From: Zygnema cylindricum
Taxonomy: Eukaryota > Streptophyta > Zygnematophyceae > Zygnematales > Zygnemataceae
DNA length: 52,484 nucleotides
Reading direction: 5' to 3'
Assembly: GCA_037447655.1 (NCBI GenBank)
Contig: JBBHKE010003178.1
Coordinates: 64,001-116,484, forward strand
In this document: positions 11,229 through 23,639 of the stretch, piece after piece
Position numbering within the stretch: position 1 is the stretch's first letter
How the letters are laid out: each line of letters opens with the position of its first letter
Notes under the pieces: generated by a model
What the model was told of the DNA's origin: nothing
Seen by the model: the letters and a program-made list of their open reading frames with translations, nothing else
The model's database searches: none
Made by a program: the position numbers and the translations under genes

Positions 11229-11602
11229 TAGTGTTGGGTATCGGATAAATTCATATCGCGATAATTTCAATATTCGATATATTGAATATCGATTGAGCAG
11301 ATTTCTCGATATATCGTGCCAGGACCAACATAAACCATCGCGATATATATCGCAAAAAAATGGGTGTCCGTACATCTAAAGTACGGAAAAACGTACGAAA
11401 AATCATACGGATACCCCCCCCCCCCCCACCCCCGAGCGCGCGCCACGGGGGGGGGGGGGGGGGTTGGGTTTGAAAAAAAAAATATCGCATAAATATCTGG
11501 ATATTTAGCTTCTAGGTACATGGATTCGATATATCGAATATCGGATACCTAAATTTCGATATATATTGAATATCGGCAATTGGTCTTCGATACCCAACAC
11601 TA
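11229..11602. mobile_element. hAT-like MITE, 374 bp
   Basis: Terminal inverted repeats TAGTGTTGGGTATCG (15 bp, perfect) at 11229-11243 and 11588-11602. It is flanked by ATTTTTTG on the left and ATTTTTTTG on the right, an 8-bp target duplication with one extra T, as expected for hAT elements. The inside is full of CGATATAT steps and carries a long C-run/G-run inverted repeat. No coding capacity. Confidence 0.8.
11414..11463. repeat. C14...G17 inverted homopolymer hairpin
   Basis: A run of 14 C, one A and 5 C, then GAGCGCGCGCCAC, then a run of 17 G. The two runs can pair almost fully, or each strand could form G-quadruplex or i-motif structures. It sits in the middle of the hAT-like MITE. Confidence 0.9.
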
Positions 11603-11877
11603 ATTTTTTTGTATTAAGGAAAAAGAAGGCGAAAATAGTAAAACAAAAGCAGGCGAAAATAGCTCCCACCATGAAATAGCGTTTACAATTATTTTCGCAC
11701 ATTTGAAGCAATCCCGTACACTATGCCGTACACTACACGATTGAAAAGTTTTGAGGGGTCGATCCGTTTAGAAATTCGGAAATAGTGCGGACCACCTTAG
11801 AATTGCTGCGTGCACTTAATTTGACTTGACCTTCATTTCTTTGTGCACACGAGCCTACGGTTCAGTACGGTACTGTA

Positions 11878-12093
11878 CACCGCCAATCGCTATTAGCGTT
11901 GTGTACGCTAATCCCGTCCCGCTTTTTTTTTATTTTATTCTCAAACAGAATTGTCCACACTATTTAAAAAATCCCTAATTCCTAATTAGAGTAATCGATT
12001 TCTTCCAAAATTTCCAAATTCCCAATTAGCGTACACCACGCTAAATAATAGTATACGCTAATCAAACGTACACGCTAATAGCGATTGGCGGTG
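11878..12093. mobile_element. TA-family MITE, copy 1 of an identical tandem pair
   Basis: 216 bp with inverted ends beginning CACCGCCAATCGCTATTAGC, flanked by TA on both sides. The ends match those of the large transposon family at 14-43 kb, so it is probably mobilised by that DDD transposase. No coding capacity. Confidence 0.85.
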
Positions 12094-12100
12094 TACTGTA

Positions 12101-12316
12101 CACCGCCAATCGCTATTAGCGTTGTGTACGCTAATCCCGTCCCGCTTTTTTTTTATTTTATTCTCAAACAGAATTGTCCACACTATTTAAAAAATCCCTA
12201 ATTCCTAATTAGAGTAATCGATTTCTTCCAAAATTTCCAAATTCCCAATTAGCGTACACCACGCTAAATAATAGTATACGCTAATCAAACGTACACGCTA
12301 ATAGCGATTGGCGGTG
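12101..12316. mobile_element. TA-family MITE, copy 2 of an identical tandem pair
   Basis: I see no base difference from copy 1; the period is 223 bp. GTACTGTAC stands before copy 1, between the copies and after copy 2, so the pair could arise by tandem duplication or by insertion into the same short target. Confidence 0.85.
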
Positions 12317-12339
12317 TACTGTACTTTAGTGAACCGAGC

Positions 12340-12600
12340 ACCCGACGCTTCGGGACCGGTAAGTACGGCGACCAGGGACGTAGAAACGGGTATGTAAATC
12401 GACTAGGGACGTCGAAACAGTGAAGTAACGCAGCCAGGGACAGCGAATTACGTTTGGACACCCAAACGACATTGGCTCGACATGCTGGTTTGACCCAAAC
12501 CTGACAGAAATACTTACTTTGACAAGCAGGTAAAACCCTAACGGCCAAAATGTATTATGGTTTCTGGCTGACGTCTTATTAAACCTTTGATGATTACCAG
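12340..12600. other. unassigned sequence with short imperfect repeats
   Basis: Three imperfect units of GACCAGGGACGTAGAAAC type lie about 30-45 bp apart near 12368-12450. An open frame on the minus strand (12548-12285) runs into the MITE and has no recognisable similarity. I assign nothing here. Confidence 0.35.
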
Positions 12601-13290
12601 TTCACTCCATCCTTACCAGACCTCTTCCGCTCCCTTTCCCACGCCTCTTCTTTTCCCTCTACCTCTCTCGCCTCCCGCCACCTGCAGCTCGTCTTTCGCC
12701 TCCTAATTTTCCTGTCCTCTTTTCACCTCTTTCTTTCTTTACCCTCTCTCCCTATCTCCTTCTCTCCCTCTATCTTCCTCTCTCCCCGTTTGTTTTTTTG
12801 AAAAAGAGAGGGTGAGAGTGAGGGAGTGTGAGAGAGAGGGGGGGGAGGGAGAGAGAGAGGGAGGGAAAGGTCTCAAATCTCCCTCCCCCTCTACCCCTCG
12901 CCCTCTCCTCTCCCTCTCCCTCTCCCTCTCCCTTTCCCTCCCTCTCCCTCTCCCTCTCCACCACCTCTCTCTCTTCCTTTTCCTCTCCCTCTCCTCCTCC
13001 CTCATCCTCTCCTCTCTCTTCCCTCTCCTTTCCCTCTCTTTCTCCCTCCCCCTCTTTTTATCCTCCTCCCCCTCCTCCCTCTCCCTCTCTCTCTCCCCTT
13101 CACTCTCGCTCTACCTTTCTCTCTCCCTCTCTCTTTCTCCCTCTCTCTCCCCTTCTCCTTCCCCCTCCTTCCCCCCTCCCTCCCCTCCCTCCCCTCCCTT
13201 TCCCCCTTGCCTTCCTTCTCCTCCGCCCTTCTCGCTCCCCCTCCCTCTTCCTCTCCCTCTCCCTTTCTCTCTCCCTCTCCCTTACGTGTT
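12600..13290. repeat. purine block followed by pyrimidine tract
   Basis: Pyrimidine-rich from 12600, then a GA-rich run 12800-12870, then CT-rich CTCTCCCTCTCC units to about 13285. The GA run and the following CT run could fold on each other. Reading frames here (about 170 codons of S, P and L, or E, R and G) are artefacts of composition. Confidence 0.85.
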
Positions 13291-13974
13291 CTGGGAAGTA
13301 AAACCGACCATTTCCGCTCAAATTTGAAATGCCTAGCTCTAATTAAAAGGTAAGAATCTTCCTTTTTCATTGCAACCTTCGAATTTCTATCATGTCAAAT
13401 GTGCATTGAGAAAAGTGAGCATCAAGGTGAAAAAAAACATTAATATGAACATCGTTACACCTTGTAGTCATAACAATTGCCCAAAATTTCAAGTTGGATA
13501 ATGTAGAATTTGTTTTGAGGGTATTTTGGTTGATGTCAATTGAAAGACAAAAGTATCATTTTCATGTTTTTTTTAAAACATCGCACACATATGTATGTTT
13601 TGTTTATCAAAAGTTGTTGGTTTGAAAAACCTTTCAATTGGCATTTTTAAGTAACCAAAAGTGTCATCTTGTCACTGTCTATTCTCCTTACTCTCTTCAC
13701 TCCCTTTCACGTTTTCCTCTTTTCACTCCCCTTTCCGTCTCCCTCCTTGCATTCTCTTTCCCCTCATCCCCTTTCCATCTCTCATTTTTGTCTACTCCTT
13801 CTCTCAACTTGCTCTTCTTTATACTCCCTTTTTTTTCGTCTTTTTTCTTCTTTTCACTCTCTTTCATGTCTCTCGCTTCCTTTCACTCTTGTTTCCTTCA
13901 TGTCCATTTCTTCATCTGTTGCTTTTAAACATCTTATAGATTTGGGGCTTCGCACACATTTATAATGTACACTA
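13290..13974. other. AT-rich spacer with a CT-rich patch
   Basis: No gene recognised. From about 13670 to 13920 the plus strand is again pyrimidine-rich (TTTCACTCTC-like), giving three overlapping spurious frames. The segment ends at the first TA-family terminal repeat. Confidence 0.5.
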
Positions 13975-15402
13975 CACCGTGAATTATTATTAGTTTAAAA
14001 ATATTTGTTAGTGTAAAAAAACAAACCATGTTATTAACTAGCATTAAAGGTACACCGTGAATCGCTTATTGTGTTAAAAAGGTATTAATGGAAAGAAACA
14101 AATAGTGTTATTAAGGCTATATTAGGTTTTGTGACCTCTCGCCATCAAAACATTATCTCTAAGTAATCCACGATACACTATTTACGGTACACATTCCTAT
14201 AGTGCAGCCGCGATTAAGATTTTTACTTTAAAAAGGGTACAAATATTAGAATTTGATAAAACGTAACTTGTCACGTGATTGTGACAAATTTCCGCGCATA
14301 GTACATATCTTGAAATTGACAAATCTTACCCCGTCAAGTAACCTTGTCATTTTCGTGTCAACTACGAAAAAATAACCAATTTTTCGCATAAAATTATTAC
14401 CTGTTTTTTGTTATTTCGCTTTAATTTAGGTCCATTAACTTTTATTTAGGTTATTTTAAATGGCATTTTTTGCTCAAATGTTACATTAAATTTACACTAA
14501 TATGGTTATTCAACCCTAATATGTATGTTTTTTGCGATAGAAAAATCCGACACGACCATTTATTATAGGTAATATTAACTATAATTAAGTCATTTTTTGT
14601 AGGCAATACTTGAAACTCGCTCAAATGTTTGGTGCACGTGGCTTTGTTTCCATTTGGCATGTTGATACCCACTAAATTATACGACCATTGTAATTAAATG
14701 AACGTACAAATTGACGTGCTAATCTGTGTGGCAAAATTTTGGAGTTACGTTTTTTCCGCGCGATTGCACTTTATCATTTTCAACAGAACATTTTTAACAA
14801 TTTCACAAGCAAAATTAATTTTTCATTTTCCCTCTCTTAATCCCGCTTGTTGATTCTCTAAAAATATTATGTTGAGTTTGAATTTGTTTGAAAATTTTGT
14901 ATTTCAAAAAAAAACAAGTTAGTATGGCCAGTCCTCCTTTTTTACCAAGTTTACTTGCATTTTTTTGATATATAGTCAACAACAAACCACTATTATCTTA
15001 CAACTTACACCTCTTCCACTACCTTTTATCATTTATAGGGATTTAAAAAGATGTTTTCACGGACTATTGGCGGATTGTTCGCCAATTATCCGAAAAAGAA
15101 ACCTTTTCCCTCGCCAAAAAATGTCCCACAATTGGAGAATCCTCCAATAAAAGAGGAAATCCAAAAAAACAATTTTATAGAAGGTGACAATTTTTATGAG
15201 AACTTAACTAGTGAAGAGAAAACCGACGGAACCCAAATAAAAAAAACAAAAACGAGGAAAAGCCAAGATGTTTCAACAAAAAATGTTTCCACGAAGGTCA
15301 TCAACTGGATGATCTACGAATTCAGGCAAAATAGGGGTAAAAATCTTAATCCTTAGACGCTTGAGAAATTTTCGAAACATTTTTCAAAAATATATACAAC
15401 GA
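13975..15402 (+). mobile_element. transposon copy S, 5' part only
   Basis: Two terminal-repeat copies follow TA: CACCGTGAATTATTATTAG at 13975 and CACCGTGAATCGCTTATTG at 14053. Next come AT-rich 5' sequence and transposase exon 1 (15051-15402). Right after the exon's donor the pyrimidine satellite begins. No later exons are found, so the copy is truncated. Confidence 0.7.
15051..15402 (+). pseudogene. transposase exon 1 of copy S
   Basis: Reads MFSRTIGGLFANYPKKKPF, then a Lys/Glu-rich spacer, then STKVINWMIYEFRQN and, after a stop in place of Arg, TLEKFSKHFSKIY before a GTAGGT donor. The VINWM...PRTMKKF block is shared with copies P, R and Q/T and resembles the start of oomycete-type DDE transposases, ahead of their QKAxRWW motif. 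Its role may be DNA binding, but this is inferred. Confidence 0.6.
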
Positions 15403-15409
15403 GTAGGTC

Positions 15410-18400
15410 TCATATTTTTTCTCTCTCTCTCCCTTTCTCTTTTTCTCTCCTTCTCTTGTTGTCTCTATCTTTTGTTCTTCTCTCTCTCTCTTCTTCTCAC
15501 TCTCTTTCCCCTTTGCTCTCTCTCTCTCTTTTTCGCTCCCTCGATATCTCTCCCTCTCCCTCTCTTTTCAGTTTTTCTTTTTTTTTCTCCTTCTCATTCT
15601 CTTTAAAATTTGCCGTGTCACTCTCCCTCTCCCTCTTTCCTAAATATACCCTTTTATTCACCCTCTCGCTCTCTCGTACATTTGCCCCCCCCCCCTCTCT
15701 TTTTCTCTCCGCGTTACCTTTAAATTTTCCTCTTCTTCTCCTTTTCCCTTTTTAAAAAAAATGTCCTTTCCCTCTAGCTTAGAATCACCCCTCTTTCTCC
15801 CTCTCTCACCTATAAATTCTACCAAATTTTTAGCCCACCCCCTCTCACTTTCTTTGACACTATTTTTTTCCTTAAATATACCCTCACCCTCTCTCTCTCT
15901 TCCTCTCCCTCTCCCTCCACCTCTCCCCTAAATGTGCCCTCTCTTTCTCTCCTTCTCTAACAGAACAATCTGTCATTTCACTCTCTTTTTCCCAAAAATT
16001 TGGTTCTTTCCTCTCCTTCTCCTTTTCCTTCTCTTGTTACTATGCTCTCTAAGTTTCCCCTCCCTATCTTAAAAATATAACTTCTCCACCTTTATCTACC
16101 TCTCCCCCTCCGTTAAATATTTCAAATTTTTTTTCCTCGCGTTCTTCTCAAAACATTCCCTATGATTTTGCGCCTCCCTCTCGCTCTCCCCTAAATATAC
16201 CTTTCCATTCACATTTTCCCTTCCCGAACACCGGCCCTCCTTTATCTTTCTCTCTCTCTCTCTCTCCCTCTTTCTCTTTAAAATTTCTCCCTTTCTCCTT
16301 TTTCTTATTTTAAAAATCTGTCCCCTTCCTCTCCTTCACAATCATCTCTTTTTTTCCCTCTTTCTTTCTTATAAAATTTGCCATATTTTAGCCAACCCCG
16401 TTTCCTCTTGTTATCTTTATCCTTCTCCCTTAAATATGCTCTCACCCTCTCCTTCTCCCTCTCTCCTAAATGTGTTTTCTCTTTCTCTCATTCCGTCAAA
16501 CAACAATATGTCATCTTACATTCCTTTTCCCTAAAATCTGGTTTTTTTCCTCACTTTTGCCCTCTCCTACTTTTGTAAATTTGACCTTTCACTCTCCCCC
16601 TACCTTTTTCAAAAATGTGGTTTTTCCACCTTTATCTCCCTCTCACCCCAAAAAAAATCAATATTTTACCCTCTCATTCTTTTAGAAATAAGCTCTACGA
16701 CTCTTCCTCTCTTTTTTGCTCTCCCATAAATACACTTTTCCATTTACCCTCTCCCTCTCCCCTATATATGTCTTCTTCTCTCTTTTATTTTTTGTCTTTT
16801 TTTTTTTTCTCCTCCGCTTTAAATATTCCTCTCCTTCTCTTTCTCCCATTTTAAAAATTTGTCCCCTCTCTCTCCCTTAGAATCACACCAATTTATCCTT
16901 CTCATTTTTTTATAAATTTTGCTATAGTTTTAGGTCACGCTCTCGCACTCTCTTTCTCTCTCATTCTCCTTTAAATATGCCCTCACCCTCTCCCTGTTCC
17001 TCTCTCTCCACCTCTTCGCTAAATGTGCACTCTCTTAGTGTCATTCTCTCACACAAGAATTTGTCATCTCACTCTTTTTTTCCCTAAAATCAGGTTGCTT
17101 CCTCTCCCTTGCTCTCCCTCTTTTGTAATTATGTCCTTTCACTCTTCCCCTTGTTTTTTCAAAAATATGTTGTCTCCACCTCTATGTCCCTCTCCCCTTC
17201 TTTTAAATATTTTTTTTTTTTCCCTCACTTCTCTTAAAAATTTGCACATTGGCTTTGCTTCCACCTCTCGGTCTCCCTTTAATGTAAATTTCCATTCACC
17301 CTTCCCTCTATCTTTCTCTTTCTCTCTCTCTCTCCCTCTCCCTTAAATATTCCTCTTCTTCTCTCTCTCTTTTCTAAAAATTTGTCCCATTCCTCTCCCT
17401 CACAATTGCCCCTCTTTCTCCTCTCCTACCCTATAAATTATACTAAATATTGAAGCTCACGACCTCTCATTATCCTTATCTCTCTCTTTTTGCGTTAAAT
17501 ATGTTTTCCTCTTTCTCTCATTCTCCCAAAAATTTGCCTTTCCCGCTCCCTCTCCCTCTCCCTCGACCTCTCCCTCTCCCTCTCCCTCGACCTCTCGCTC
17601 TCCCTCTCCCTCTACCTCTCCCCTAAATGTGCCCTCTATTTCTCTCATTCCCTTATACAACAATTTTTCATCTCACTCTCCATTTCTTTAAATTGTGGTT
17701 TTTCCTCTCTCCCGACCTCTCTCTCTTTTGTAAATATGCCCTCTTACTCTCCCTTTCATTTTTAAAAAATATGCCGTCTCTACCTCCATCTCTCTCTCCC
17801 TCTCCCACAAATATTTTCTCTTTTCTCCCTTCTCAAACTTCTAAAAATATTGCCCTATGACTTTGCCTCTCCCTCTCCACTTCCTTTAAACATACCTTCC
17901 CATTCCCCCTCTCATTCTCCCCTGTATTGGCTCTCTCTCTCTCTCTCACCCTCTCTCTCTCTCTCTCTCTCTCTAAACTTTGCCTTGTCCCACTCCTCAT
18001 TTCAAAAAAATACCTTTTCTCTCATTCTCTCAAAAATCTGATACTTTTTTCTCCTCTCTCAAAATTCTGCCCCGTTCGACTCGTTATCTCAATAATCTGC
18101 TCTTTCAACAATTCGACAACTTTTGACCCTCTCTCAAAACTATGCCACCTCCCTCTCACTCTTTGAAGAATTTGTGGTCTCTCGTCTTTTTAAAATTTTG
18201 CTCTACCTCTTCTTATCTAAAAAATCTAACCTCTCTCTCCCTCTCTTAAAAATCTGCCCTCTTTCTCTCTTTATTTTAATATTTTTGTCTTTATCTCAAA
18301 TATTTCCCCTTTCTCTCTCTTTCTGGCAAAAAAATGATTTTTTTTTCCCCTATCTCAAAATTATTCTCCCTTGATTTCTTTATTTTAAAAATCTACCCTC

Positions 18401-20386
18401 ACAATTTAACACCTCTCTCTCCTCTCTTAAAAATCTACCCTCCCCCTCTTTATCTCGATATTTTGCCCTTTTTCTTCCTTATCCCAAAAAGTTGCCCTTT
18501 TTCTCTCCTTCTATCAAAAAATTGACAGCTTTTTCTCCTCTCAAAATTTTGCCCCCTCTCTCTCTTTATGTCAAAAATCTACCCTTTCTCTCTCCTTCTC
18601 CCAAATATAAGACATCTTTTCTTCTCTCTCAAAATTTTTCTTTTCTCTCTCCGTATCTCAAAAATCTACCTTCTGTCTCTCCCTCTCTCAAAAATATGTC
18701 ATATTTCTCTCCTCTCCCAAAATTTTGCCCTCTTTTTCTTTCTTGTAAATTTGCCTTTCCCTCTTTTTATCTTAAAATTTTGCCTTTTCCATTTCCCAAA
18801 AAAAAATGATCTGCCATCTTTTTCTCTTCTCTCATAAATTTGCCCCCTCTTTTTGTTTATCTTAAAAATCTACTCTCTCAACAATTTGACATCTTTTTCT
18901 TATTTCTCAAATATATGTCACTTCTCTCTCATACTCTCAAATATTTGCCCTCTCCCTCTAGTTATCTTAATATTTTGCCCTCTACCTCTCTTATCTTAAA
19001 AAGTTAACCTCTCCCTCTCTCATTGCTCTCGTTTTTGTCCAATGTTTGCCTTCCTCTCCTCTAAAGATCTGCCATATTTTCTCCTCCTCAAAGTTGGTTC
19101 TTTTCTTCTCAAAATTGCCCCGGCTCTTTTATCTCAAATCAGCTCTCTCAACAATTAACATAGTTTTCGTTCTCAAAATTATGCCACCTACCTCTCACTA
19201 TCTCAAAATTTGTCCCTCTACCTCTTTTTATCTTAGAAATTTACCCTCTCTTTCTCACTCTCTCAAAAATGTGCCATCCTCTTTGTTTATCTCAATATTT
19301 TGCCCTTTTCTTGTCCTTATCTTAAAAAGTTGCCCACTGTTTCTTCTTCTCTCAAAAATTTGATATATTTTTCTCTTCTTTCAAAATTTTGGCTTTCTCC
19401 CTCTGTATCTTTAAAGTCTATTATTTCTCCTCATTTTTCAAAAATATGTGATTTTTCTCTCCTCTCTCGAAAGTTTGTCTTCGCTCTCTCTCTCTCTCTC
19501 TCAAAAATTTGCCTTCTGCCGATCCCCTCTCCCAAATTTTTTCGCTCTTTTTCTCCTTATGTTAAAATTTTGACATATTTAATTTGACATATTTTTCTTC
19601 TTTCTCAAAATTTCGGCATTTCTTTCTCAGTATTGTAAAAGTTTACCCTCTTGTTCTTTCTCAAAATATGTCATTTTTCTCTCTTCTCTCAAAAGTTTGT
19701 CCTCGCTCTCTCTCAAAAATTTGTGTTCTCCCTATATTTATCTTAAAATTTTGTTGTTCCCCTCTCCCTAATTTTTTGATCTTTTTTTCCCTCTTAAAAT
19801 ATTGCACTCTCGTTTTCGTTATTTAAAAATCTACTGTCTCTCTCTCCCTCTCTCTTAAATAGATCTCTCCCTCCCTCTCTCTAAAATAGGTTATGATTCA
19901 CTCCTCTCTCAAAATTCTACCCCTCTCTCTCTCATTCAAAATTGTGCCTTCTTACTCTCACTTTAAAAAAAAAAATTATCTTCTCCCTCTCTTTATATCA
20001 AAATTTTGCACTCTCCTTCTCTTTATCTCAAAATCTACCCTCTCTCCCTCCCTCTCTCAAAACCATGTTTTTTTTCTTTCCTCTCTCAAAATTCTACCCC
20101 TTCCCTCTCTCTCTTTCAAAATTGTGCCCTCTACTCTCACTCTCTTAAAATAATTATCCTCTCTCTCTTTATCTCAAAAATCTACCCTTTCTCTCTCTTT
20201 CAATTTTTTTTCATTTTTCTCTCCTCTCTCAAATCGTACCCCCTCTCTCTTTTTTTTCTCATTATTTTGCCATTTTTCTTTTTTTATCATAATAATTTGC
20301 TCTCTCTCTCTCCCTCCCTCAAAAATTTGTCATTTTCTTCTTCTCTTTCTAAATTTTGCATTTTTTTTCCCTTTATCTCCAAAATC
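15410..20386. repeat. 5-kb pyrimidine-rich satellite
   Basis: Almost purely pyrimidine on the plus strand, broken by short A-runs. In 15.4-18.0 kb there is a higher-order repeat marked by TAAATGTG followed by CTCTCTTTCTC at about 15930, 16468, 17022 and 17625, so a 0.54-0.60-kb period. From 18.0 to 20.4 kb the unit is shorter, about 30-37 bp, of the form CTCTCTCAAAAATTTGCC. All long frames here are low-complexity S/L/P/F and not genes. Confidence 0.9.
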
Positions 20387-21543
20387 TACCTCGCAAATCG
20401 TTATTAGTATTTAATTTTAATTAGTGTTGGGAAAAAATTATCGTTATTAATGCTAATTAGGTATTTTGAAATTTTCAAAAAAAATTGTATTCTAGTTTTA
20501 ACGTTAATGCTAATTTGGGAGTTGCAAAAAAAAAGTTATCGTAGAACAATTTTATACATTAATGTATGTATCTTTATAAAATATTAACAATCGTACGTCG
20601 TGCCAAATTTAAATTTCCGCACATGTCAGATTAACCTACGGCAATTATACGTGAACGCTACATTGCAAAGCGTATTCTTTATACTCAGTTTTTGATGCAT
20701 AACATTTACAGATGGGATGATTATGCAACGCTGTTTGTCAAAAAAGTCGAACGTATGTCCGTTGTTCCATTCGTCCGTTGGTTATTTATTTTATCAATGT
20801 CGCGTTTGGGAAGTCTTATTAGATTTAATTATGTTAATATGTGTCTTAATTGTAATAAGTGTTCACCCTCATATGTCTTTTGGTGTTGTGACCGGTATTA
20901 GCGTCAATATTGTCTTGTATTAATATAAACATTTGCACTAAATTGGTAAAAAATAATACATACTTATCAACTAAGTCATCTATCCCGTAATGTGATAACC
21001 TGCCTAAAATTACACGTGTTCAATTTCATATCCATGCAAACGTTATAGCTCCAATACGATGTAACAAAAATTGCTTATCTTATCGTTGCCATTTTAAAAA
21101 CGATCCGTATATTCAGTGAGCTTCAACGTTTTCCCACGGCTCATTGATAAAAAACATCCATTGCCAACCATGTGCATATCCGTTGCCCAAAACTGACTCA
21201 AATTTTAAACTTTCGCGCTATCATTGTGTCATTTTTAAAATTTAAATATTTGCTTGTTAAACAACATATTAGATCTAAAATTTTGAATGCTCAACGTTCG
21301 GCGAAGGTTTTCTGTCTTTTTTCCCCAAGATCTTCCTTTCCTTTGCTATATATACCCGTCTTTTAGCTCAACAATGGCATTGTCTTCCCCCTTTTTGCAT
21401 TTACATTGGTTTTTGCATCATTCTTTCATTGCTTCACATTTTGTTTTTGTCTTCCATCTTTTTGCATTTACATTGGTTTTTGCATCATTCTTTCATTGCT
21501 TCACATTTTGTTTTTGCCTAATAGCTGTGCTTATTTTGAGAAA

Positions 21544-21950
21544 ATGTGTGGCCGATTAACAAAATTTTGCTGCAAAATTCAGAGCTCTCGTCAAAATTTT
21601 CCCACATTTGGTTGAGGAGAAAATTGAGTGGGGCGAAAGAAAAAGAGAAAAAAAAAGCAAGTGAAAGGATAAATCGCTGGAATGGTGACACTTTCATAAA
21701 AAGTGGTACAGTTGAAAATTTCGACTCACCTTTTGACTGACCTCCATACTCAGCGCGTGGGGACCACACGAACGCCCTGGTGGTGAGACGCAAACTTCAA
21801 CACATTTCAACAATAGCTACCCGCGTTCGAGTAATCAACTGGATGATTGCGGATTGTAATGCAAGCGAAAAAAAATGGCCTTGTTTCGAATACCTTCAAT
21901 AACTTTTTTGAACATTTTACGGGGGATTATTATACATGTAAGAAATAATA
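21544..21950 (+). pseudogene. transposase exon 1 of copy P
   Basis: A broken exon in three frames. It starts near an ATG at 21544-21546 in a GTGGCCGATT context shared with copy Q/T, and later reads ATRVRVINWMIADCNAS, the conserved block. The PRT...F...RVYG end is frame-shifted and eroded. Confidence 0.55.
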
Positions 21951-22849
21951 CCTTTTTTCCTTACCTTATATGAGTTTTGTCTACTGCCGACATTTTGTGC
22001 CTCATTATGTTTTCTTTTATACTGTAACATGTTGTTTACATTTCCCTTAATGTTTGCGTTTCATTTTTTTTTTTTCTCTCCCCCTCTTTTTTCTATTTCG
22101 CTATATTAGATGTTTTTTCACCGATGACGTTGCCGAAAGGTAATTTTTGCAACAAATGGAAAATCACCGGTTTGGTTATGCCGTTGTATCGTCGCCTCAC
22201 CGTTGTATCGTCGCCTCACCGTTGTATCAGACTAATAATTTTACGAGGCAGCCACATTAGAGCGTCAGCACATAGTTAGAGATTTCGATCGTGCGACGAC
22301 AATTCGTCGTCGTCTCAACGAAAAAAGTTTCAAAAAAAATGAGCGTGTACATTTCAATTTTTTGCCATTACTTAATATATAATTTAACCAAATTTTGTAC
22401 ACTTGACGACGTTTTGTCGTTGCTTGAATTTCAGAATCGTGTAATTATAAAACCGCGTGATCTTTTAAATTCGTTTTATCGCTACACTAAGCATATGGAA
22501 AGTAACGAATTCGTGCTGTCGCGAACTATACATTCAGTAAATATACTTTCCTCAAATATCGTTGGTGTAAAACCTCACGTGTAATTATTACGCCTAAAGT
22601 GTCATTTTAGGTTGAAATCTATTTTTTTTCCATTTTGGTAGCTACGTCTCTTTCAAAATATTTTTACTCACGTGATTGAGTAATCTCCATAGATGACAAA
22701 AGCCAACCAAAAAGACGACAACGTAGTGTTTTGCTTTATCGTCATCGCTACGCTTCATTACCTCAACGTTACCAACGACGGCGGCTAAAACAATAAATAG
22801 AAAAGATATGTTAAAATAGAGTAGGGAGATAAAACCATTCGAGAAAAAA

Positions 22850-23620
22850 ACAATAACCAAAAAGGTTAAAAAAAACGGATTCATCGAAAATCGTAATACT
22901 TGTATGGGGTACCGTGGAGAAATTATAAAGAGAAATAGATGCGGCCACGATGCTACACATTGGAAGGGTTCGCTGCAGCGGAGAGTACACATAAAAAAGA
23001 TCAATTAAAAAGTAGGAGAGAAAAAGGTGACGCCGGTCGCAGTAAGAAAAGCAAAAAACAATCAGAATAAAGTAGGAAAAAAAAAGGTTTTACCAGAGAA
23101 AAAAAATGAAAAAAGGGTCGATCGTAAGAGGTGAGTAAAAGGAAAAAGGTAAAAAGTAAAGTGAGTAAGGATTATAAAATTAAAAAAAAAACAAGGTAGA
23201 AAAGCGGTATTGGGTGTAGAAAGAAAGGGAAAAGAGGTGACGACAAAAAAATATAGGGGAAGTGAATCATGCGGAAAAGTACAGGAAAAATAATGGAGAG
23301 TCAAACGAAAATTAGTTTGTTTTGATGAGAGCGACGAGGAGCAAAAATGTTAAAAGGGTAGGGGAAAAAAATATGTTGAGTGTAAAGAAAATATAAAACG
23401 CGGCATTGGGTCAGGAAATTAAAAACCTAAGGCGACGGTTGAAAAAAATGAGAGAAGTGAGACACATATAAGATAAAAAAGAAAAAAAAAATAGTGAAAA
23501 AAAAAGTTCATATGTTTTAATGAAAGCGAAGAAGAGAAAAAAATTTAGAAAAGAGCCGACGGTGGAAGTTGGTGAGAAAAGTGAGATAGCAAAAAGTAAG
23601 CAAAAAGTGAATGATGTGAG
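22850..23620. repeat. GA-rich tandem array upstream of ORF2, copy P
   Basis: Purine-rich sequence with recurring GACGGTTGAAAAAAATGAG / GACGGTGGAAGTTGG landmarks and TAAAAAAGAAAAAA stretches. It is the counterpart of the clearer array at 38270-39080 in copy Q/T. Confidence 0.65.
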
Positions 23621-23639
23621 CGACGACTAGTACTTCCTC

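Noticed and set aside
11870-12324. Mutator-type MITEs with a 9-bp duplication GTACTGTAC
   Set aside because: Possible, but the same ends elsewhere (copy R, 51.3 kb) are flanked by TA and not by 9-bp repeats, and the linked transposase is DDD pogo-like.
12739-20407. Dozens of long open frames in CT-rich DNA (up to about 170 codons)
   Set aside because: They overlap in several frames, are made almost only of S, L, P and F (or E, R and G on the other strand), and follow the repeat composition.
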